Assembly (NCBI RefSeq): GCF_001513955.1
Contig: NZ_KQ948154.1
Location: 186,001 to 250,000, forward strand
Reading direction: 5' to 3'
Length of the DNA stretch: 64,000 nt
Source: Streptomyces pseudovenezuelae
Lineage (GTDB): Bacteria > Actinomycetota > Actinomycetes > Streptomycetales > Streptomycetaceae
The translations under genes and the position numbers were made by a program. Shown here piece by piece: positions 18,413-26,907 of the stretch; positions within the stretch are counted from its first letter, which is position 1; each line of letters starts with the position of its first letter. The notes under the pieces are model-generated. The model was not told the origin of the DNA, ran no database searches, and saw nothing but the letters and a program-made list of their open reading frames with translations.

Positions 18413-19423
18413 TCAGCGTCGCTCGGGCTTCGCGCTGCGCGACATCAGCTCCTTGACGGCGACCACCGGGGACTTGCCCTCGTGCACGATGCCGACGACC
18501 GTCTCGGTGATCGGCATGTCGACGCCGTGCCTGCGGGCCAGATCCAGCACCGACTCACAGGACTTGACGCCCTCCGCGGTCTGCTTGGTGACCGCGATGG
18601 TCTCCTGCAGGGTCATGCCCTTGCCGAGGTTGGTGCCGAAGGTGTGGTTGCGCGACAGCGGCGAGGAGCAGGTCGCCACCAGGTCGCCGAGACCGGCGAG
18701 GCCGGAGAAGGTCAGCGGGTCGGCGCCCATGGCGAGGCCGAGCCGGGTCGTCTCCGCGAGGCCCCGCGTGATCAGCGAGCCCTTGGCGTTGTCGCCGAGT
18801 CCCATGCCGTCCGCGATGCCGACGGCGAGACCGATGACGTTCTTCACGGCACCGCCCAGTTCGCAGCCCACCACGTCCGTGTTGGTGTACGGGCGGAAGT
18901 AGGGCGTGTGGCAGACGGCCTGGAGCCGCTGGGCCACCGCCTCGTCGGTGCAGGCGACCACGGCGGCGGCCGGCATCCGGGCGGCGATCTCCCGCGCGAG
19001 GTTGGGACCGGTGACCACGGCGATGCGGTCGGCGCCGACCTTCGCGACGTCCTCGATCACCTCACTCATCCGCATGGCGGAGCCGAGCTCGACGCCCTTC
19101 ATGAGGGAGACCAGGACGGTGTCGGGAGCGAGCAGCGGGGTCCACTCGGCGAGGTTGGCGCGCAGGGTCTGCGAGGGGATCGACAGGATCGTGAAGTCGG
19201 CGCCCGCGGCGGCCTCGGCGGGATCCGTGGTCGCCCTGACCCCCTGCGGGAGCTCCACGCCGGGGAGGTAGTCGGGGTTCGTCCGCGTGGAGTTGACGGC
19301 CTCGGCGACCTCCGGACGACGCGCCCAGAGGGTGACCTCGCAGCCTGCGTCGGCGAGCACGACACCGAAGGCCGTACCCCATGAACCGGCGCTGAGAACC
19401 GCCGCCTTGACGGGCTTGCTCAC
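18413..19423 (-). CDS. gpsA: Glycerol-3-phosphate dehydrogenase [NAD(P)+]
   Basis: 336-aa enzyme that reduces DHAP to sn-glycerol-3-phosphate, the backbone for phospholipids. Rossmann motif LSAGSWGTAFGVVLA, the MKGVELG loop, TGPNLAREIA and the catalytic-lysine region GGAVKNVIGLAVGI are present. The GTG at 19421-19423 overlaps the plsC stop as GTGA, so synthesis of the acceptor and the acyltransferase is coupled. The longer open frame to 19840 is the shadow of plsC. Confidence 0.95.
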   Translation of the reverse strand: MSKPVKAAVLSAGSWGTAFGVVLADAGCEVTLWARRPEVAEAVNSTRTNPDYLPGVELPQGVRATTDPAEAAAGADFTILSIPSQTLRANLAEWTPLLAPDTVLVSLMKGVELGSAMRMSEVIEDVAKVGADRIAVVTGPNLAREIAARMPAAAVVACTDEAVAQRLQAVCHTPYFRPYTNTDVVGCELGGAVKNVIGLAVGIADGMGLGDNAKGSLITRGLAETTRLGLAMGADPLTFSGLAGLGDLVATCSSPLSRNHTFGTNLGKGMTLQETIAVTKQTAEGVKSCESVLDLARRHGVDMPITETVVGIVHEGKSPVVAVKELMSRSAKPERR

Positions 19424-20184
19424 TTGCTCTTCTCCCCCTCGTGACCGTTCTGCGCGCGGGTGCGGCGCCGCTGCTCGATCCGCTCGCGGCGCGGGTCGTA
19501 CGCCGACTCCGGCGCCTTCTCGCCGCGGAGCACCTCCAGCTGGGCGGTGACGGCGGCCATGATGACCTCGGTGGCCTCCTTCAGGAGGTCCGGGGTCATC
19601 TCCTTGTCGTAGAACGGCGACAGGTCCACGGGCGGTCCCGCGAGGACGTGCGAGGTCTTGCGCGGCAGGACGTGGAGCTTCTTGGCGTACGGCGGCAGCA
19701 GTTCGTTGGCGCCCCACTGCGCGACCGGGACGACCGGGCACTTGGTCTGCAGGGCCACGCGCGCGGCGCCGGTCTTGCCGATCATGGGCCACTGGCGGGG
19801 GTCCCGGGTGATGGTGCCCTCGGGGTAGAACGCGACGCATTCGCCGCGCTCCACGGCCTCGATGGCGGCCCTGAACGCGCTGAGCGCGTCCGTGGTCTCG
19901 CGGTAGACGGGAATCTGGCCCGTGCCGCGCATCATGACGCCGACGAATCCCTTGTTGAAAAGACCGCTCTTCGCGAGGAATCGCGGAACGCGGCCGGTGT
20001 TGTACTGGAAGTGCGCGTACGCGAAGGGATCGATGTGCGAATTGTGGTTGACCGCGGTGATAAATCCGCCGTCAGCCGGAATGTGCTCCATTCCACGCCA
20101 GTCCCGCTTGAGCAGAACCACGAGCGGCGGTTTGGCGATCACCGCTGCAAGGCGGTACCAGAAGCCGATTCTGCGGCGGGGCAC
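19420..20184 (-). CDS. plsC: 1-acyl-sn-glycerol-3-phosphate acyltransferase
   Basis: 254-aa membrane-associated acyltransferase making phosphatidic acid. The catalytic H-x4-D is H47/D52 in NHNSHIDPF; the acceptor-binding FYPEGTITRD motif follows at about residue 117. Its basic C-terminal tail (RRERIEQRRRTR) is typical of actinobacterial forms. The GTG start ends at 20184. It overlaps gpsA by four bases and is divergent from cofC. Confidence 0.93.
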   Translation of the reverse strand: MPRRRIGFWYRLAAVIAKPPLVVLLKRDWRGMEHIPADGGFITAVNHNSHIDPFAYAHFQYNTGRVPRFLAKSGLFNKGFVGVMMRGTGQIPVYRETTDALSAFRAAIEAVERGECVAFYPEGTITRDPRQWPMIGKTGAARVALQTKCPVVPVAQWGANELLPPYAKKLHVLPRKTSHVLAGPPVDLSPFYDKEMTPDLLKEATEVIMAAVTAQLEVLRGEKAPESAYDPRRERIEQRRRTRAQNGHEGEKSK

Positions 20185-20339
20185 GCGGACACCTTCCTCT
20201 TGGGCCTGGGGGGCCGCACAAGTGTCGCCCCAGGCCGTCTGTCTGTCGAGAACACCGTACGCCCCGCCACCGACACCGCCAGATGGGGCGCGTGACGACT
20301 GAGTGACAATGGCCGTGAGAAGAGAAGGACGGAACGCCG

Positions 20340-20978
20340 GTGCAGTGGACGTTGGTCATCCCGCTGAAGCCCTTGGCGCGCGCCAAGAGCAGGCTCTCGG
20401 ACACCGCCGGCGACGGGGTCCGCCCGGGTCTGGCCCTCGCCTTCGCCCAGGACACCGTGGCGGCCGCGCTGGCCTGCCCGGCGGTCGGGGATGTGGCGGT
20501 CGTCACGGACGATCCCCTGGCGGGACGTGAGCTCGCGGCCCTGGGCGCCCACATCGTTCCCGACGAGCCCCGAGGGGGCCTGAACGCGGCTCTGGCACAC
20601 GCGGCGGCCGTCGTACGGTCGACTCGTCCCGACAGTTCCCTCGCGGCCCTGAACGCCGATCTCCCGGCACTGCGGCCGCTGGAATTGGCCCGGGTCCTCG
20701 ACGCCGCCGCGGAATTCCCGCGCGCATTTCTCGCGGACTCGGCGGCAATCGGCACCACTCTGCTGGCGGCCCGGAAGGACGCGGAATTGAACCCCGCCTT
20801 CGGCCCGGATTCGCGCGCTCGTCATCGCGCCTCGGGAGCGACGGAACTCCCTCTCACCGCGGTGGATTCCGTACGCCAGGACGTGGACACCGGCGAGGAC
20901 CTGCGGGCCGCGCTCGCGCTCGGGGTGGGTCCCCGGACGGCCGCCGCCGCTGCGCGGTTGCTGATCCCCGGGCAGTAG
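20340..20978 (+). CDS. cofC: 2-phospho-L-lactate/PEP guanylyltransferase (F420 synthesis)
   Basis: 212-aa nucleotidyltransferase of the CofC/FbiD family. It activates phospholactate or, in mycobacteria, phosphoenolpyruvate with GTP to build the side chain of coenzyme F420. PLKPLARAKSRLS at the N-terminus, VTDDPLAGRELAALGAHIV, PRGGLNAALAHAA and ALNADLPALRP are family motifs. The GTG at 20340-20342 gives the usual N-terminus. The substrate used here cannot be decided from sequence alone. Followed nine bases on by a small OB-like gene. Confidence 0.9.
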   Translation: MQWTLVIPLKPLARAKSRLSDTAGDGVRPGLALAFAQDTVAAALACPAVGDVAVVTDDPLAGRELAALGAHIVPDEPRGGLNAALAHAAAVVRSTRPDSSLAALNADLPALRPLELARVLDAAAEFPRAFLADSAAIGTTLLAARKDAELNPAFGPDSRARHRASGATELPLTAVDSVRQDVDTGEDLRAALALGVGPRTAAAAARLLIPGQ

Positions 20979-20987
20979 GCTGCGGCC

Positions 20988-21179
20988 ATGCAGGCGACCG
21001 CGTACACGTACGACTCCGAAAGCCGCAGCGGGCAGGTACTCCTGGACGACGGCACCCCCGTGCCCTTCGACGCGGCGGCGTTCGACGCGGGCGGTCTGCG
21101 GCTGCTGCGTCCCGGACAGCGCGTGCGCGTCGAGATGACCGGGGACAAGGTCACCCTGGTGACACTGCAGACCTTCTGA
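20988..21179 (+). CDS. Small conserved protein, cold-shock/OB-like
   Basis: 63-aa protein starting at an ATG nine bases after cofC. The alternation of short strands (ATAYTYDSESRSGQVLLDDG, QRVRVEMTGDKVTLVTLQ) resembles a truncated cold-shock or OB fold without the RNA-binding aromatic motifs. No specific family is recognised. Codon use is typical of a real gene, and it is closed by a strong hairpin at 21199-21227. Probably cotranscribed with cofC. Confidence 0.75.
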   Translation: MQATAYTYDSESRSGQVLLDDGTPVPFDAAAFDAGGLRLLRPGQRVRVEMTGDKVTLVTLQTF

Positions 21180-21198
21180 ACCCCCTTGCACACGCCGC

Positions 21199-21227
21199 GG
21201 GCCGGACTCCGATGCGGAGTCCGGCCC
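21199..21227. terminator. Bidirectional terminator between cofC unit and hupS
   Basis: A perfect 12-bp stem (21199-21210 with 21216-21227) around the loop GATGC, between two convergent genes. No T-tract, as is common for streptomycete terminators. Confidence 0.85.
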
Positions 21228-21250
21228 GGCGCGTGAGTACCCCTGTGCCC

Positions 21251-21898
21251 TTACCTCTTGCGGGCCGTGGTCTTCTTGGCGGTGGTGGTGCGGGCCGCCG
21301 ACTTCTTGGCGGGCGCCTTCTTGGCGGTGGCCTTCTTCGCCGGAGCCTTCTTGGCCGCCGTCTTCTTCGCCGTGGTCTTGCTGGCGGCGGTGGTCTTGGC
21401 GGCGGTGCCGGTCGCCTTCTTGGCGGGGGCCTTCTTCGCCGTCGTCTTCTTGGCGGTGGCCGTGGTCTTCTTGGCCGTCGCCTTCTTCGCGGTGGTCTTC
21501 TTGGCCGCGGCGGTCTTGGCGGTGGCCTTCTTGGCGGCCGCCTTCTTGACCGTGGCCGAAGCCCCGCCGGTCAGGCTGCCCTTGGGCGCCTTCTTGACCG
21601 CGACGTCGTTCTTCGGGAGCTTCTTCGTGCCGCTCACCAGGTCCTTGAAGCCCTGGCCCGCGCGGAAGCGGGGGACGGAGGTCTTCTTGACCCGAACCCG
21701 CTCGCCCGTCTGGGGGTTGCGGGCGTAACGGGCCGGCCGGTCGACCTTCTCGAACGAACCGAAGCCGGTGACCGAGACCCGGTCGCCCGCGACCGTCGCG
21801 CGGACGATGGCGTCCAGGACCGCGTCGACCGCGTCGGCGGCCTGCTGGCGGCCGCCCACCTTGTCGGCAATCGCTTCTACGAGCTGCGCCTTGTTCAC
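21251..21898 (-). CDS. hupS: Histone-like HU protein with lysine-rich H1-like tail
   Basis: 215-aa nucleoid protein. Residues 1-90 are a standard HU domain (MNKAQLVEAIADKVGG; DNA-binding signature GFGSFEKVDRPARYARNPQTG at about 45-65). Residues ~105-215 are Lys/Ala/Thr repeats (KKTTAKK, KKAPAKKA), the histone H1-like tail that defines the HupS-type second HU of actinobacteria, associated with spore nucleoid compaction. GTG start with GAAGGGGAA upstream. The 137 bases upstream hold an AT-rich stretch (TATATA near 21961) suited to a promoter. Confidence 0.95.
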   Translation of the reverse strand: MNKAQLVEAIADKVGGRQQAADAVDAVLDAIVRATVAGDRVSVTGFGSFEKVDRPARYARNPQTGERVRVKKTSVPRFRAGQGFKDLVSGTKKLPKNDVAVKKAPKGSLTGGASATVKKAAAKKATAKTAAAKKTTAKKATAKKTTATAKKTTAKKAPAKKATGTAAKTTAASKTTAKKTAAKKAPAKKATAKKAPAKKSAARTTTAKKTTARKR

Positions 21899-22035
21899 GT
21901 CTTCCCCTTCGGAGACATTGCCAGAACGAAAGTGTTCAAGCTTTTTCGCACGTTAGGCAGATATATACCGCAAATCAAACACGAAACGGGCTTATCACCC
22001 TTGTGCCGCAACGAACTCGGCTGCTCTGGACTTGT

Positions 22036-22266
22036 TCAGCGTTCCTCTTCCGGGATTCGCCCCGCGTCGAGGTCGGCCATGAACCCCTCCAGACGCCTTG
22101 TCGCTTCGACGACGTCGTGCTTGGCCGCGGCCGTAATGACCAGCAGCTTCCGGGTCAGCGCCATCCGTACGCCCTCCGGGACTTGCAGTGCGCGCACTCT
22201 TGCGTGCGCTTCCTTGAGTTGGTCCGCGACCGCCGCATAGAGCTCGAGTTGGCCGTCGTGTTCCAT
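22036..22266 (-). CDS. Conserved small helical protein
   Basis: 76-aa acidic-basic helical protein (QLELYAAVADQLKEAHARVRAL, VRMALTRKLLVITAAAKHD, ATRRLEGFMADLDAGRIPEEE). No domain is recognised. It shares the minus strand with hupS and leuCD but has its own spacing (137 bases to hupS). Codon usage and the clean ATG support a real gene; small proteins at this place beside hupS occur in other streptomycetes from memory. Function unknown. Confidence 0.75.
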   Translation of the reverse strand: MEHDGQLELYAAVADQLKEAHARVRALQVPEGVRMALTRKLLVITAAAKHDVVEATRRLEGFMADLDAGRIPEEER

Positions 22267-22448
22267 GCACAGATTGTGCCATCTGGGGCGAGTTGTCGCC
22301 TGCTAGGGGTGCAACTGCCGCCTCAAACGGCCTTCCGGGCACATCCGGGAGTCACGGCTACAAGGGACGCGTACCCCGACAACACCCGCCGTAACGTGGG
22401 AAGTTGAGCGGGCGAGTCGCACGGCGCGGGGCCGTTCGGACGCAGACA

Positions 22449-22487
22449 CGGCCGTACCCCCGATCGGGCTGATCGGGGGTACGGCCG
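22449..22487 (-). terminator. leuCD terminator hairpin
   Basis: A perfect 17-bp stem (22449-22465 with 22471-22487), loop GGGCT, 56 bases after the leuD stop on the minus strand. The rest of 22267-22543 shows no gene. Confidence 0.88.
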
Positions 22488-22543
22488 GGGTGTTGAGGTG
22501 GCCGAAACTCGACCTGTTCAGTTGCTCCGAAGGAGGGGCGGGG

Positions 22544-23137
22544 TCAGCCCTGCAGCGTCCTCGGCTTGTACGAGGGCCGCTTGGCCTCGTAGGCGGCGAT
22601 GTCGGCCTCGTTCTGGAGGGTGATGGAGATGTCGTCCAGGCCGTTCAGCAGCCGCCAGCGGGAGTTCTCGTCCAGCTCGAAGCTCGCCGTGATGCCTTCG
22701 GCGCGCACCTCGCGGGCCTGGAGGTCCACCGTGATCTCGGCCTCCGGGTCCTTCTCCGTGAGGTCCTGGAGCGCGTCCACGATCTTCTGGTCGAGAACCA
22801 CCGTGAGCAGGCCGTTCTTGAGCGAGTTGCCGCGGAAGATGTCGGCGAAGCGGGAGGAGATCACGGTCTTGAAGCCGTAGTTCTGCAGTGCCCACACCGC
22901 GTGCTCACGGGAGGAACCGGTGCCGAAGTCGGGGCCGGCGACCAGGACCGTGGCGCCCTTGCGCTCGGGCTGGTTGAGGATGAATTTCCCGTCCTTGCGC
23001 CAGGCCTCGAACAGCCCGTCCTCGAAACCGTCCCGGGTCACCTTCTTGAGCCAGTGAGCAGGGATGATCTGGTCGGTGTCGACGTTCGAGCGGCGCAGCG
23101 GGACGGCCCGGCCGGTGTGCGTGGTGAATGCTTCCAT
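22544..23137 (-). CDS. leuD: 3-isopropylmalate dehydratase small subunit
   Basis: 197-aa subunit that forms the aconitase-like swivel domain of isopropylmalate isomerase with LeuC. MEAFTTHTGRAVPL, the DTDQIIPAHWLKK motif, GPDFGTGSSREHAVWAL (substrate-specificity loop) and the C-terminal LDDI/ITLQNEADI segment are typical. It follows leuC by five bases and is cotranscribed with it. Confidence 0.97.
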   Translation of the reverse strand: MEAFTTHTGRAVPLRRSNVDTDQIIPAHWLKKVTRDGFEDGLFEAWRKDGKFILNQPERKGATVLVAGPDFGTGSSREHAVWALQNYGFKTVISSRFADIFRGNSLKNGLLTVVLDQKIVDALQDLTEKDPEAEITVDLQAREVRAEGITASFELDENSRWRLLNGLDDISITLQNEADIAAYEAKRPSYKPRTLQG

Positions 23138-23142
23138 GACTC

Positions 23143-24567
23143 TCAGACTCCAGCGGCGACAGGGGCGTCGGACAGGTCGGCGGGCGAGGCCAGGTGGCCC
23201 AGCACGGCGGTGGCGGCCGCGACCTGCGGCGACACCAGGTGCGTACGACCGCCCTTGCCCTGCCGGCCCTCGAAGTTGCGGTTGGAGGTGGACGCGGAGC
23301 GCTCACCGGGGGCCAGCTGGTCCGGGTTCATGCCCAGACACATCGAGCAGCCCGCGTGCCGCCATTCGGCGCCGGCCTCCTTGAAGACGACGTCCAGGCC
23401 CTCGGAGACGGCCTGCAGGCCCACCCGCGCGGAGCCGGGGACGACCAGCATCCGTACGCCGTCGGCGACTTTGCGGCCCTTGACGAGCTCGGCGGCAGCG
23501 CGCAGGTCCTCGATGCGGCCGTTGGTGCACGAACCTACGAAGACGGTGTCCACCTTGATGGAGCTCAGCGGCTGGCCGGCCTCCAACCCCATGTACTCCA
23601 GGGCCTTTTCGGCGGCGACGCGCTCCGAAGCGTCTTCGTACGAAGCGGGATCGGGGACGTTCGCCGAAAGCGGCGCACCCTGGCCCGGGTTGGTGCCCCA
23701 GGTGACGAACGGCGACAGTTCGGCGGCCTCGATGACGACCTCGGCGTCGAACTCGGCGTCCTCGTCCGTCTTCAGGGTCTTCCAGTACGCGACGGCCGCG
23801 TCCCAGTCCTCGCCCTTGGGCGCGTGCGGGCGGCCCTCGAGGTAGTCGAAGGTGGTCTGATCGGGGGCGATCATGCCCGCGCGGGCACCGGCCTCGATCG
23901 ACATGTTGCAGATGGTCATGCGGGCTTCCATCGAGAGCTTCTCGATGGCGGAGCCGCGGTACTCCAGGACATAGCCCTGGCCGCCACCCGTGCCGATCCT
24001 GGCGATGATCGCCAGGATCAGGTCCTTGGCGGTGACGCCGTCGGGCAGTTCGCCGTTGACCGTGATGGCCATGGTCTTCGGGCGGACCAGCGGCAGCGTC
24101 TGGGTGGCCAGCACGTGCTCGACCTGGGAGGTGCCGATGCCGAAGGCCAGACCGCCGAAGGCGCCGTGCGTAGAGGTGTGGGAGTCGCCGCAGACGACCG
24201 TCATACCGGGCTGGGTCAGACCCAGCTGCGGGCCTACGACGTGCACGACACCCTGCTCGACGTCGCCCAGCGGGTGCAGCCGCACACCGAAGTCGGCGGC
24301 GTTCTTGCGCAGCGTCTCCAGCTGGATCCGGGAGACCGGGTCGGCGATCGGCTTGTCGATGTCGAGGGTCGGGGTGTTGTGGTCCTCGGTGGCGATGGTC
24401 AGGTCGAGCCTGCGCACCGGGCGACCGCTCTTGCGCAGACCGTCGAAGGCCTGCGGGCTGGTCACCTCGTGCAGCAGGTGCAGATCGATGAAGAGGAGGT
24501 CGGGCTCGCCCTCGGCGCGCCGGACGACATGGTCGTCCCAGACCTTCTCCGCGAGTGTCCTACCCAT
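23143..24567 (-). CDS. leuC: 3-isopropylmalate dehydratase large subunit
   Basis: 474-aa [4Fe-4S] subunit of isopropylmalate isomerase in leucine biosynthesis. The three cluster cysteines are in VGSCTNGRIED and HAGCSMCLGMN; GDSHTSTHGAFGGLAFGIGTS and the SR-type motif TSNRNFEGRQG are also present. The ATG at 24565-24567 (MGRTLAEKVWDDH) with GGAGG-type sequence upstream is the family start; the open frame beyond it is non-coding. Divergent from ndgR, its expected regulator. Confidence 0.97.
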   Translation of the reverse strand: MGRTLAEKVWDDHVVRRAEGEPDLLFIDLHLLHEVTSPQAFDGLRKSGRPVRRLDLTIATEDHNTPTLDIDKPIADPVSRIQLETLRKNAADFGVRLHPLGDVEQGVVHVVGPQLGLTQPGMTVVCGDSHTSTHGAFGGLAFGIGTSQVEHVLATQTLPLVRPKTMAITVNGELPDGVTAKDLILAIIARIGTGGGQGYVLEYRGSAIEKLSMEARMTICNMSIEAGARAGMIAPDQTTFDYLEGRPHAPKGEDWDAAVAYWKTLKTDEDAEFDAEVVIEAAELSPFVTWGTNPGQGAPLSANVPDPASYEDASERVAAEKALEYMGLEAGQPLSSIKVDTVFVGSCTNGRIEDLRAAAELVKGRKVADGVRMLVVPGSARVGLQAVSEGLDVVFKEAGAEWRHAGCSMCLGMNPDQLAPGERSASTSNRNFEGRQGKGGRTHLVSPQVAAATAVLGHLASPADLSDAPVAAGV

Positions 24568-24703
24568 CGCTTTCCCTCCGGTCGGCCAGAGCCGCGCCGA
24601 CCCAACTAGAAGATCTTGTGGAGGCGACGCCCGTGGCCCCTGTTCCCGGGCACCCGCCGCCAGGCCCGTTGGTCTGCGGGCCGCTGTGCCTACAAGGGTT
24701 GCG

Positions 24704-24744
24704 CGTCTCACGAAAAAAGGAACTTGCGTTTCACAGAGTGAGAC
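24704..24744. promoter_or_regulatory. Candidate NdgR operator in the ndgR-leuC intergenic region
   Basis: GTTTCAC (24728-24734) and GTGAGAC (24738-24744) form an imperfect inverted repeat with a 3-base spacer, and CGTCTCAC at 24704-24711 is the inverse of the same half-site. All three half-sites lie between the divergent leuC and ndgR starts, 15-55 bases before the ndgR ATG. This suits binding by an IclR-type dimer and autoregulation. Assignment to NdgR is inference from position. Confidence 0.55.
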
Positions 24745-24758
24745 GTGAGTATCGTTTC

Positions 24759-25475
24759 ATGGACAACAGTAGCGGCGTCGGCGTTCTGGACAAGGCAGCC
24801 CTTGTTCTGAGCGCTCTGGAGTCCGGACCCGCCACCCTCGCAGGACTGGTCGCGGCCACCGGACTGGCACGACCCACGGCCCACCGGCTCGCCGTGGCTC
24901 TGGAACACCACCGCATGGTGGCACGCGACATGCAGGGCCGTTTCATTCTGGGCCCGCGCCTCGCCGAGCTGGCCGCGGCCGCCGGCGAGGACCGCCTCCT
25001 CGCGACGGCCGGCCCGGTGCTCACGCATCTGCGGGACATCACCGGCGAGAGCGCCCAGCTCTACCGCCGCCAGGGCGACATGCGCATCTGCGTCGCCGCG
25101 GCGGAGCGCCTGTCGGGCCTCAGGGACACCGTCCCGGTCGGCTCGACGCTCACCATGAAGGCGGGCTCCTCGGCGCAGATCCTGATGGCCTGGGAGGAGC
25201 CGGAGCGTCTGCACCGCGGCCTCCAGGGCGCCCGCTTCACGGCCACGGCCCTGTCGGGCGTACGGCGCCGCGGCTGGGCCCAGTCGATCGGCGAGCGCGA
25301 GCCGGGCGTCGCCTCCGTCTCCGCGCCCGTGCGCGGTCCCTCCAACCGCGTGGTGGCCGCCGTCTCGGTCTCCGGCCCCATCGAGCGCCTGACCCGCCAC
25401 CCGGGCCGGATGCACGCCCAGGCGGTCATCGACGCCGCCGCCCGCCTCTCCGAGGCCCTGCGCCGCACAGGTTGA
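24759..25475 (+). CDS. ndgR: IclR-family amino-acid regulator
   Basis: 238-aa IclR-type transcription factor. The N-terminal winged HTH (VLDKAALVLSALESGPATLAGLVAATGLARPTAHRL region, residues ~8-45) and the C-terminal effector domain (LRDITGESAQLYRRQGD; VPVGSTLTMKAGSSAQILMAW; VSAPVRGPSNRVVAAVSVSGP) are complete. In S. coelicolor NdgR binds upstream of leuCD and influences leucine and methionine metabolism and antibiotic output. The ATG at 24759 gives MDNSSGVG, the known N-terminus. Divergent from leuC. Confidence 0.95.
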   Translation: MDNSSGVGVLDKAALVLSALESGPATLAGLVAATGLARPTAHRLAVALEHHRMVARDMQGRFILGPRLAELAAAAGEDRLLATAGPVLTHLRDITGESAQLYRRQGDMRICVAAAERLSGLRDTVPVGSTLTMKAGSSAQILMAWEEPERLHRGLQGARFTATALSGVRRRGWAQSIGEREPGVASVSAPVRGPSNRVVAAVSVSGPIERLTRHPGRMHAQAVIDAAARLSEALRRTG

Positions 25476-25564
25476 GGCCCACAGGTTCGTCGTACACCCA
25501 CCGGAAAAAGAGCCGGCCTCAACGCCGCGGCAGGCTCTGGACCGACGGGCAGCCGACCCACCTG

Positions 25565-25652
25565 GGGGCGCGGGGAACTGCGCGACAGGCAACGGCGGCG
25601 GGTTCGACGACTGACGGCCGATGGGGGCTGGTCGCGCAGTTCCCCGCGCCCC
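25565..25652. repeat. Inverted pair of the dispersed 22-nt repeat, copies 2 and 3
   Basis: 25565-25586 and 25631-25652 are exact reverse complements over 22 bases (core GCGCAGTTCCCCGCG), separated by 44 bases. They lie between the ndgR end and the convergent DUF4188 gene, so they could act as a large terminator-like stem. The rest of 25476-25660 holds no gene. Confidence 0.85.
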
Positions 25653-25660
25653 TGAGCGGG

Positions 25661-26167
25661 TCAGCTGCTTCCGGCCCGATGAGCGAACCTCTCCTTCGCG
25701 TACCGCCCGCGCGCAGCGACCGGCACCTGCCCGTGCGCCGACGCCAGGCCGAACGCCGGCATGTCCGCGTAGATCGACTCGTAGGACCCCTCCGGCACCA
25801 CGTACGTCTCGTGCCACAGCCCCACGTGCTGACGCGCCTTCCCCGCCTTCTCCTTGCGGTTGATGATCGACCACGCGCGGTGGTGGAACATCTCCGGTGA
25901 GTGCGCGTAGGCGTACAGCTTCTCCTTCGACTCCCAGTACTGGACGACGTAGTACGTCCGCGGCGAGGCCGTCAGCAGGACGTGGGAGAGCAGCCCCCGC
26001 TCCGGCGCCCGCTTCAGCTCCCGCAGCATCCGCGGCATGGCCAGGAGTACCGGGAGCCAGTGGTGCACGGCCCAGAAGTGGTTGATGCGCATCCCGATCA
26101 GCAGGACGACCACCTCCCCCTCCGTGGACGCGGTGGTGCGGCCTGCGGCGACCTTCTTCCCGACCAT
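25661..26167 (-). CDS. DUF4188 domain protein (monooxygenase-like)
   Basis: 168-aa protein of the DUF4188 family, a dimeric ferredoxin-like fold group sometimes labelled phenylacetaldoxime dehydratase- or monooxygenase-like. Motifs include VVLLIGMRINHFWAVHHW, the RGLLSHVLLTASPRTYYVVQYW strand pair and VGLWHETYVVPEGSYESIY. The ATG at 26165-26167 with AAGGGGGC upstream is chosen; an upstream in-frame start would cover the divergent promoter. It is divergent from a MerR-type regulator with an operator-like palindrome between them, so it is probably that regulator's target. Reaction unknown. Confidence 0.85.
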   Translation of the reverse strand: MVGKKVAAGRTTASTEGEVVVLLIGMRINHFWAVHHWLPVLLAMPRMLRELKRAPERGLLSHVLLTASPRTYYVVQYWESKEKLYAYAHSPEMFHHRAWSIINRKEKAGKARQHVGLWHETYVVPEGSYESIYADMPAFGLASAHGQVPVAARGRYAKERFAHRAGSS

Positions 26168-26193
26168 GGAGCCCCCTTGTTGGTGAGCAGCGC

Positions 26194-26218
26194 TATCCGA
26201 GCGCCGCATGCTTGGATA
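26194..26218. promoter_or_regulatory. MerR-type operator candidate
   Basis: TATCCGAGC (26194-26202) and GCTTGGATA (26210-26218) are a 9-bp inverted repeat with one mismatch and a 7-base centre, between the divergent DUF4188 and MerR genes. TATCC recurs at 26226. Position and symmetry suit autoregulation and control of the DUF4188 gene. Confidence 0.6.
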
Positions 26219-26247
26219 GTGCCGGTATCCGAGAAGGGGCGCAAGAG

Positions 26248-26892
26248 ATGCGGCTGGCCGAACTGAGCGCGCACAGCGGTGTGTCCACCGCGACGATCAA
26301 GTACTACCTGCGCGAAGGGCTGTTGCCGCCGGGCCGCCAGCTCAACGCCACCACGGCCGAGTACGACGAGGAGCATCTGCGCCGGCTGCGGCTGGTGCGC
26401 GCGATGATCCAGGTCGGCAAGGTGCCGGTGGCCACGGTCAGGGAGGTGCTGGGGCACGTCGACGACGACTCGCTGCCCCGCGCGATGCGCCTGGGCGCGG
26501 CGGTCTGGGCGCTGCCGCAGGTGCCGGAGCCGGACGCGGACGACGAGTTCGTACGGGGCGCCCGGACGGCGATGGAGGAGCTGCTCAGGACACTGGGGTG
26601 GTCCAACGCCCAGGCCATGACGAGCACCTCCCCCTCCTTCCGCTCCCTGGTGGTGGCGGCGGCCGCACTGCGCCGTCTCGGCTACGACTGGAGCCCCGAA
26701 ATGCTCGTGCCCTACGCGCGGTTGATGCGTCAGGTGGCCGAGCTGGACATGGCCTTCATGGAGTCGCAGGTGTCGGAGGCCGAGAAGGCCGAGGTCGCGG
26801 TGCTGGGCGTGGTGCTCGTCGAGCCGATGCTCCGGGCACTGCACCGACTGGCCCAGGAGGAGGAGTCGACGCGGCGCTACGGCTTCGAGTGA
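26248..26892 (+). CDS. MerR-family transcriptional regulator
   Basis: 214-aa regulator. Residues 1-70 are a MerR winged HTH (MRLAELSAHSGVSTATIKYYLREGLLPPGR) with the usual dimerisation helix start (LRRLRLVRAMIQVGKVPVATVREVL). The C-terminal ~120 residues are helical with no cysteine pair, which argues against a metal sensor and for a small organic inducer. The ATG at 26248 fits the conserved MRLAEL start; an earlier TTG at 26212 falls inside the operator palindrome. Divergent from DUF4188. Confidence 0.88.
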   Translation: MRLAELSAHSGVSTATIKYYLREGLLPPGRQLNATTAEYDEEHLRRLRLVRAMIQVGKVPVATVREVLGHVDDDSLPRAMRLGAAVWALPQVPEPDADDEFVRGARTAMEELLRTLGWSNAQAMTSTSPSFRSLVVAAAALRRLGYDWSPEMLVPYARLMRQVAELDMAFMESQVSEAEKAEVAVLGVVLVEPMLRALHRLAQEEESTRRYGFE

Positions 26893-26907
26893 ACCGGGCA
26901 CACGACG

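Noticed and set aside
21290..21590. Repeat array in hupS
   Set aside because: It encodes the Lys/Ala/Thr H1-like tail characteristic of HupS.
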